Positions 27,586-30,930 of a stretch of DNA of 30,930 bases are shown here, one piece after another. Both the position numbers and the translations under genes were made by a program. Positions within the stretch are counted from its first letter, which is position 1. Each line of letters starts with the position of its first letter. This DNA is from CAZTLE01 sp964614415 (lineage in GTDB: Bacteria; Bacteroidota; Bacteroidia; Flavobacteriales; Flavobacteriaceae): assembly GCA_964614415.1 (NCBI GenBank), contig CAZTLE010000021.1, positions 1 through 30,930 on the forward strand, written 5' to 3'. The notes below the pieces were generated by a model that made no database searches, was not told where the DNA came from, and was given only the letters and a program-made list of their open reading frames with translations.

Positions 27586-29985
27586 TTATTCTGTTTTTAA
27601 ACTTTTGGTTGGATTGGTCAGTGCAGCCCTGACGGATTGAAAGCTTACTGTAATTAAAGTGATAGCAAGCGCCCCGAGACTTGCCGTAACGAATACCCAA
27701 ATGGAAATATCTGCGCGATAGTCAAACTTTTGAATCCATTGATTCATAAAATAGAATGCAATAGGAATAGCTACCAGTAAGGCTATAATTACAAGCTTTA
27801 TAAAATCTTTCGAAAGCAAAATCCAAAGATTGGTTACCGTTGCACCCAATACTTTACGAACTCCTATTTCTTTAGTTCTGCGCTCCGCAACAAAAGATGC
27901 AAGACCAAATAAGCCTAAGCAGCTAATAATGATGGCCAGTATGGTAAATACTTTTGCTAAACTCGCCACGCGTTCTTCTGAAGCAAATTTGGACGCATAC
28001 TCTTCATCGACAAACTCGTATCTGAATGGAAGATCCGGAAAATGCTTTTTAAATGTATTTTCAATGATAGCCAGGTTCTCGGAGACACTTTTACCCGGAT
28101 TCAACCTCAAGTTGTAATAGTTACCGCTATTTGAGCCGTCGAACACATAGAATCCGGCGCCAACAGGTTCGTAAGGAGATTGCGCAATAACATCCTCGAC
28201 AACACCAATTATTTGCATGGGTGGATCCGGATCTTCATCATCCTCGTCTATGATAAATTTACCTACCGGATTTTCTAACCCCATATATTCAACAGCAGTC
28301 CTGTTAATAAGTACTGCATTAGAATCCGTTGCAAATTCCCTCGAAAAATCCCGGCCATCAATTATGGTCATTCCGGTGGCTTTAACATGTTCGGGAGAAA
28401 CTTCTGTCCATGTAAAACTTTCTTGAAATCCTTCCTGTTTACCTTCCCAGGTATAACCTCCTCTATTGGACCAGATATTGGTAGTTGGACTACTGGAGGT
28501 CGACATTTCAAGAACCGCTCCCGAAGCTAAAAATTGCTGCCTCATTAGGTCTTGTTTCCCGAGAAAATCCTGGCCAAATGTTGGTATTTGAATAAGCCCT
28601 TCTTTATTATAACCAACGGGTCTGTTCTTACTGTGATTAATCTGCTGCATCACAATTAAAGTCCCTATGATGAGCGCAACGGAAACCGTAAATTGGGTGA
28701 CAACCAGTATTTTTCTGGGTAAAGCCGCCATTTTTCCTGCCTTGAAAGTCCCTTTTAGAGCTCGAACCGGTCTAAATGATGACAAATAAAGCGCTGGATA
28801 ACTACCGGAAACTACGGCGGTGAATAGTATAAATATCAGTGCATATCCCCAAAACTGAAGACTGCTCCAGGGAAAGGAAATTTCCTTGCTCGCCAGATCA
28901 TTGAAGCCATTTAGTGATAACAGCACAAGACCAATTGCCACTACAAAAGCAAATACAACAACCAACAACGACTCACTCAAGAATTGACCGATAAGTTGTT
29001 TGCGATTTGAGCCAATTGCCTTTCGTATACCTACTTCCATTGCACGCTTTTCAGATCTTGCTGTACTTAGGTTCATGAAATTGATGCAGGCCAAAAACAG
29101 TACAAAGGCTCCGATGATACTAAAAAGCCATACATTTTCAATTCGACCACCAGCTTGCACACCATTCTCAAATTGTGAGCGCAAGTGCCAGTCTTTCATT
29201 GGTAAAAGAAGTATTTGAGGATTGAACTCCGCAGTATCTTCATTTGCATTCTTCTTAGAATCCAATATTTTAGACGTCACGGTTTCCATTGTTGTATTGT
29301 CTGCGATCTGTACAAACATTTGAAAGGAGTTATTCCCCCAGGAATCAACTGCATTCTGAACCCACTGTTTGGTTGCGACATAATGTCTCCATGTCATCAC
29401 AAACTCCACCTCGTTGAAACTCGTATTTGCCGGAATATCATCATAGACGCTGGTCACCAACATATCATGCTCATTATCTACCTTTACTATTTTACCTATG
29501 GGGTCTTCCGATCCGAAAAGTGCCTCGGAAACAGATTTTGACAACATGATGCTGTTTTGCTCTTCCAGGCCATTTTCCACACCATAAATAATGTCTAGTT
29601 TGAATATGTCCAATGCCGGTGGCTGCATGAAATTTCCTGACCGGGAAATAATTTTGTCACCATACTTTATATACCTGGAGTTTGTCCATGATGACATGGC
29701 AATGTGATCAAAATTATCACCATACTGTTCCCGAAGTAAGAATTCCAAAGGACGGGGTAACGCCTGACCTGTGCCGGTATAACCGTTAAATGTTTGACTT
29801 TGATATACCTGGGCAATCCTATCGTAATTCTCAAAGTAGGAGTTATATCGGATCTCGTCCGTTACCCATAAAGAAATCATTATAGTAACTGCCAGACCGA
29901 GGGCTAATCCGAAAACATTGATAAATGAATAGATCTTATTCTTTAATAGATTTCTCAACGCTATTTTGAAATAATTCTTAAGCAT
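27586..29985 (-). CDS. MacB/FtsX-type ABC permease, double-domain, copy 1
   Basis: A 799-residue permease starting MLKNYFKIALRNLLKNK. TM1 is at about 21-43 (VFGLALGLAVTIMISLWVTD), periplasmic domain 1 runs to about 280, then FtsX block 1 (AFVLFLACINFMNLSTARSE, VGIRKAIGSNRKQL), a central helix at about 423-445 (VVTQFTVSVALIIGTLIVMQ), periplasmic domain 2 and FtsX block 2 (LAIIISCLGLFGLASFVAER, IGVRKVLGATVTNLW), ending TNPTKSLKTE. Compared with copy 2, domain 2 has a short acidic insert (DEDDEDPDP). A single chain contains both halves of a MacB-like dimer, so one copy plus two ATPase subunits could form a complete transporter core. It lies 118 bases downstream of the first ATPase gene, the widest gap in the operon. 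Confidence 0.94.
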   Translation of the reverse strand: MLKNYFKIALRNLLKNKIYSFINVFGLALGLAVTIMISLWVTDEIRYNSYFENYDRIAQVYQSQTFNGYTGTGQALPRPLEFLLREQYGDNFDHIAMSSWTNSRYIKYGDKIISRSGNFMQPPALDIFKLDIIYGVENGLEEQNSIMLSKSVSEALFGSEDPIGKIVKVDNEHDMLVTSVYDDIPANTSFNEVEFVMTWRHYVATKQWVQNAVDSWGNNSFQMFVQIADNTTMETVTSKILDSKKNANEDTAEFNPQILLLPMKDWHLRSQFENGVQAGGRIENVWLFSIIGAFVLFLACINFMNLSTARSEKRAMEVGIRKAIGSNRKQLIGQFLSESLLVVVFAFVVAIGLVLLSLNGFNDLASKEISFPWSSLQFWGYALIFILFTAVVSGSYPALYLSSFRPVRALKGTFKAGKMAALPRKILVVTQFTVSVALIIGTLIVMQQINHSKNRPVGYNKEGLIQIPTFGQDFLGKQDLMRQQFLASGAVLEMSTSSSPTTNIWSNRGGYTWEGKQEGFQESFTWTEVSPEHVKATGMTIIDGRDFSREFATDSNAVLINRTAVEYMGLENPVGKFIIDEDDEDPDPPMQIIGVVEDVIAQSPYEPVGAGFYVFDGSNSGNYYNLRLNPGKSVSENLAIIENTFKKHFPDLPFRYEFVDEEYASKFASEERVASLAKVFTILAIIISCLGLFGLASFVAERRTKEIGVRKVLGATVTNLWILLSKDFIKLVIIALLVAIPIAFYFMNQWIQKFDYRADISIWVFVTASLGALAITLITVSFQSVRAALTNPTKSLKTE

Positions 29986-30022
29986 GATTTCTATGGATTA
30001 CCGTTCGTTGTTTGATTGATTT

Positions 30023-30084
30023 GGAGTAAGCACTTCAGTACAAGGATGGTTGGTTAGTGCCGTACTGAAGTGCACTCCTTTTTT
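30023..30084. promoter_or_regulatory. Long stem-loop between the first ATPase gene and the permeases
   Basis: GCACTTCAGTAC (30030-30041) and GTACTGAAGTGC (30062-30073) are perfect 12-bp inverted repeats with a 20-base loop. The stem extends by GGAGT (30023-30027) pairing with ACTCC (30074-30078) across a two-base AA bulge, 17 bp in all. On the plus strand it is followed by TTTTTT (30079-30084), which makes a terminator in the antisense direction. In the operon's own mRNA it is a stem-loop preceded by A6, without a following U-run, so it is more likely an mRNA-stability, processing or attenuation element, or a block to antisense transcription. Confidence 0.7.
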
Positions 30085-30103
30085 CGATTGATGAAATTCT
30101 TGA

Positions 30104-30781
30104 TCAGGCCAATATATTTTCAGTAACCTTTTGACCGTCCAACATTCTTATGATACGATGACTGTACTTGGCGTCATGCTCGCTGTGTGTTACCATGACT
30201 ATAGTGGTGCCCCCTTCATTGAGATCAATTAAAAGATCCATTACCTCATTCCCGTTGACACTATCCAGATTTCCGGTTGGCTCGTCTGCTAAAATGAGTT
30301 TGGGATTATTTACTACAGCTCTGGCCACGGCAACACGCTGTTGCTGACCTCCGGAAAGCTGCTGCGGAAAGTGCTTTCTCCTATGCATGATCTGCATTTT
30401 TTCCAGAACCGCTTCCACTTTCTTTTTGCGTTCTGCAGGTTTTACCCCTGTGTAGATTAATGGAAGTTCGACGTTCTCGAATACGGTCAGTTCGTCAATC
30501 AGATTAAAGCTTTGGAAAACAAAACCTATGTTGTGTTTTCTCAATTCCGAACGTTTGCGCTCGTTATATCCCGAGACCTCTTGTCCGTTAAACTTGAAAC
30601 TTCCTCCATCCGGATCGTCAAGCAGACCTATGATGTTGAGCAATGTTGACTTTCCGCAACCTGAAGGCCCCATTATAGCAACAAACTCACCGTCTTTTAC
30701 TTCAAAAGACAGCTTGTTCAATGCGATGGTCTGCACCTCTTCCGTGCGATAAAATTTCTCTAAGTCAGTAACTTGTATCAT
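30104..30781 (-). CDS. ABC transporter ATPase, LolD/MacB type (first gene of the transport operon)
   Basis: A 225-residue nucleotide-binding subunit with all motifs: Walker A GPSGCGKST 38-46, Q-loop Gln 90 (IGFVFQSFNLIDELTVFENV), signature LSGGQQQRVAVARA from 142, Walker B LILADEP 162-168 with E167, and H-loop His 199 (MVTHSEHDAKY). This is the standard MacB/LolD-type ATPase that couples ATP hydrolysis to movements of FtsX-type permeases in the inner membrane. It is the first visible gene of the minus-strand operon leading through five permeases, a second ATPase and a TolC-family protein. The start ATG has no Shine-Dalgarno; the leader is very AT-rich. It is clearly paralogous to the second ATPase at 17096-17773 but retains the Arg after the signature. 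Confidence 0.95.
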   Translation of the reverse strand: MIQVTDLEKFYRTEEVQTIALNKLSFEVKDGEFVAIMGPSGCGKSTLLNIIGLLDDPDGGSFKFNGQEVSGYNERKRSELRKHNIGFVFQSFNLIDELTVFENVELPLIYTGVKPAERKKKVEAVLEKMQIMHRRKHFPQQLSGGQQQRVAVARAVVNNPKLILADEPTGNLDSVNGNEVMDLLIDLNEGGTTIVMVTHSEHDAKYSHRIIRMLDGQKVTENILA

Positions 30782-30882
30782 CGTTTTATTTTTAAATTGA
30801 CTGTAATTTTATTTTAAAATTAATTTTATTAGACGGAATTTTTTGCCAATTTATAGTTTAATTGAATGTGAGGAGGAGGTCC
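30782..30882 (-). promoter_or_regulatory. AT-rich leader of the transport operon, promoter not resolved
   Basis: About 60 bases of almost pure A/T lie directly upstream of the first ATPase gene, then a G-rich tract begins. Read on the minus strand, TAAATTGG near 30846-30853 is one mismatch from the Bacteroidetes -7 consensus TAnnTTTG, but no -33 TTG sits at the right distance. A promoter here is expected from gene order and only weakly supported by sequence. Confidence 0.25.
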
Positions 30883-30930
30883 GGGGTTTTGGGGTTTTGG
30901 GGTTTTGGGGTTTTGGGGTTTTGGGGTTTT
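30883..30930. repeat. Tandem octanucleotide repeat (GGGGTTTT)6 at the window end
   Basis: Six perfect head-to-tail copies of GGGGTTTT fill 30883-30930 and run into the window edge, so the true copy number is unknown. Runs of four G spaced by four T can form G-quadruplexes. The array begins about 100 bp upstream of the first ATPase start. Confidence 0.97.

Noticed and set aside
30883..30930. Eukaryotic telomere contamination
   Set aside because: The repeat is continuous with AT-rich DNA and an intact bacterial ATPase gene about 100 bp away, and six units are far fewer than a telomere. A bacterial minisatellite or an assembly edge is more likely.

Overview
The window looks like a chromosomal segment of a marine-type Bacteroidetes, most likely Flavobacteriaceae. 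The evidence is a giant HYR-repeat surface protein with a type IX secretion C-terminal signal (LYPNPA...), a TPR/HisKA_3 sensor kinase with a signal peptide, MacB/FtsX permeases of about 800 residues, A-rich translation starts with few Shine-Dalgarno sites, and roughly 40-45% GC by eye.

Layout. (1) Bases 1-5322 (+) hold the 3' part of a very large secreted adhesin-like protein made of about 80-residue HYR and HYR-like repeats, truncated by the window start. (2) Bases 5323-5703 carry one good and one possible terminator and a CACGTA motif array. (3) Bases 5704-7719 (+) encode a membrane sensor histidine kinase with no adjacent response regulator. (4) Bases 14934-7816 (-) form a compact four-gene operon joined by ATGA overlaps: a protein with a HEPN-type R-N-x3-H motif, an nSTAND1-type NTPase with a transmembrane segment, a 1070-residue exported TPR protein, and a protein with two C-terminal membrane helices laid out like CorA. 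(5) Bases 14935-15659 are non-coding as far as I can see, with a perfect 12-bp palindrome. (6) Bases 30781-15660 (-) form one long transport operon: LolD/MacB-type ATPase, five tandem double-domain MacB/FtsX permeases, a second ATPase and a TolC-family outer-membrane protein. (7) The window ends in six copies of GGGGTTTT.

How the genes may work together. The transport genes look like a MacB-like tripartite export or envelope system in which five full-length permeases could share two ATPases and one outer-membrane channel; no HlyD/MacA-type adaptor is visible. The permease genes have clearly arisen by duplication, and most junctions share a CATCAATCAAAA-like spacer. A long stem-loop separates the first ATPase gene from the permeases.

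The best candidate for an undescribed system is the four-gene operon at 7816-14934. A P-loop switch (nSTAND1), a HEPN-motif protein, a periplasmic TPR scaffold and a CorA-like two-helix membrane protein together resemble the logic of NTP-dependent conflict or abortive-infection systems, but here spread across the inner membrane. This role is inferred from domain content and gene coupling; nothing in the window shows activity.
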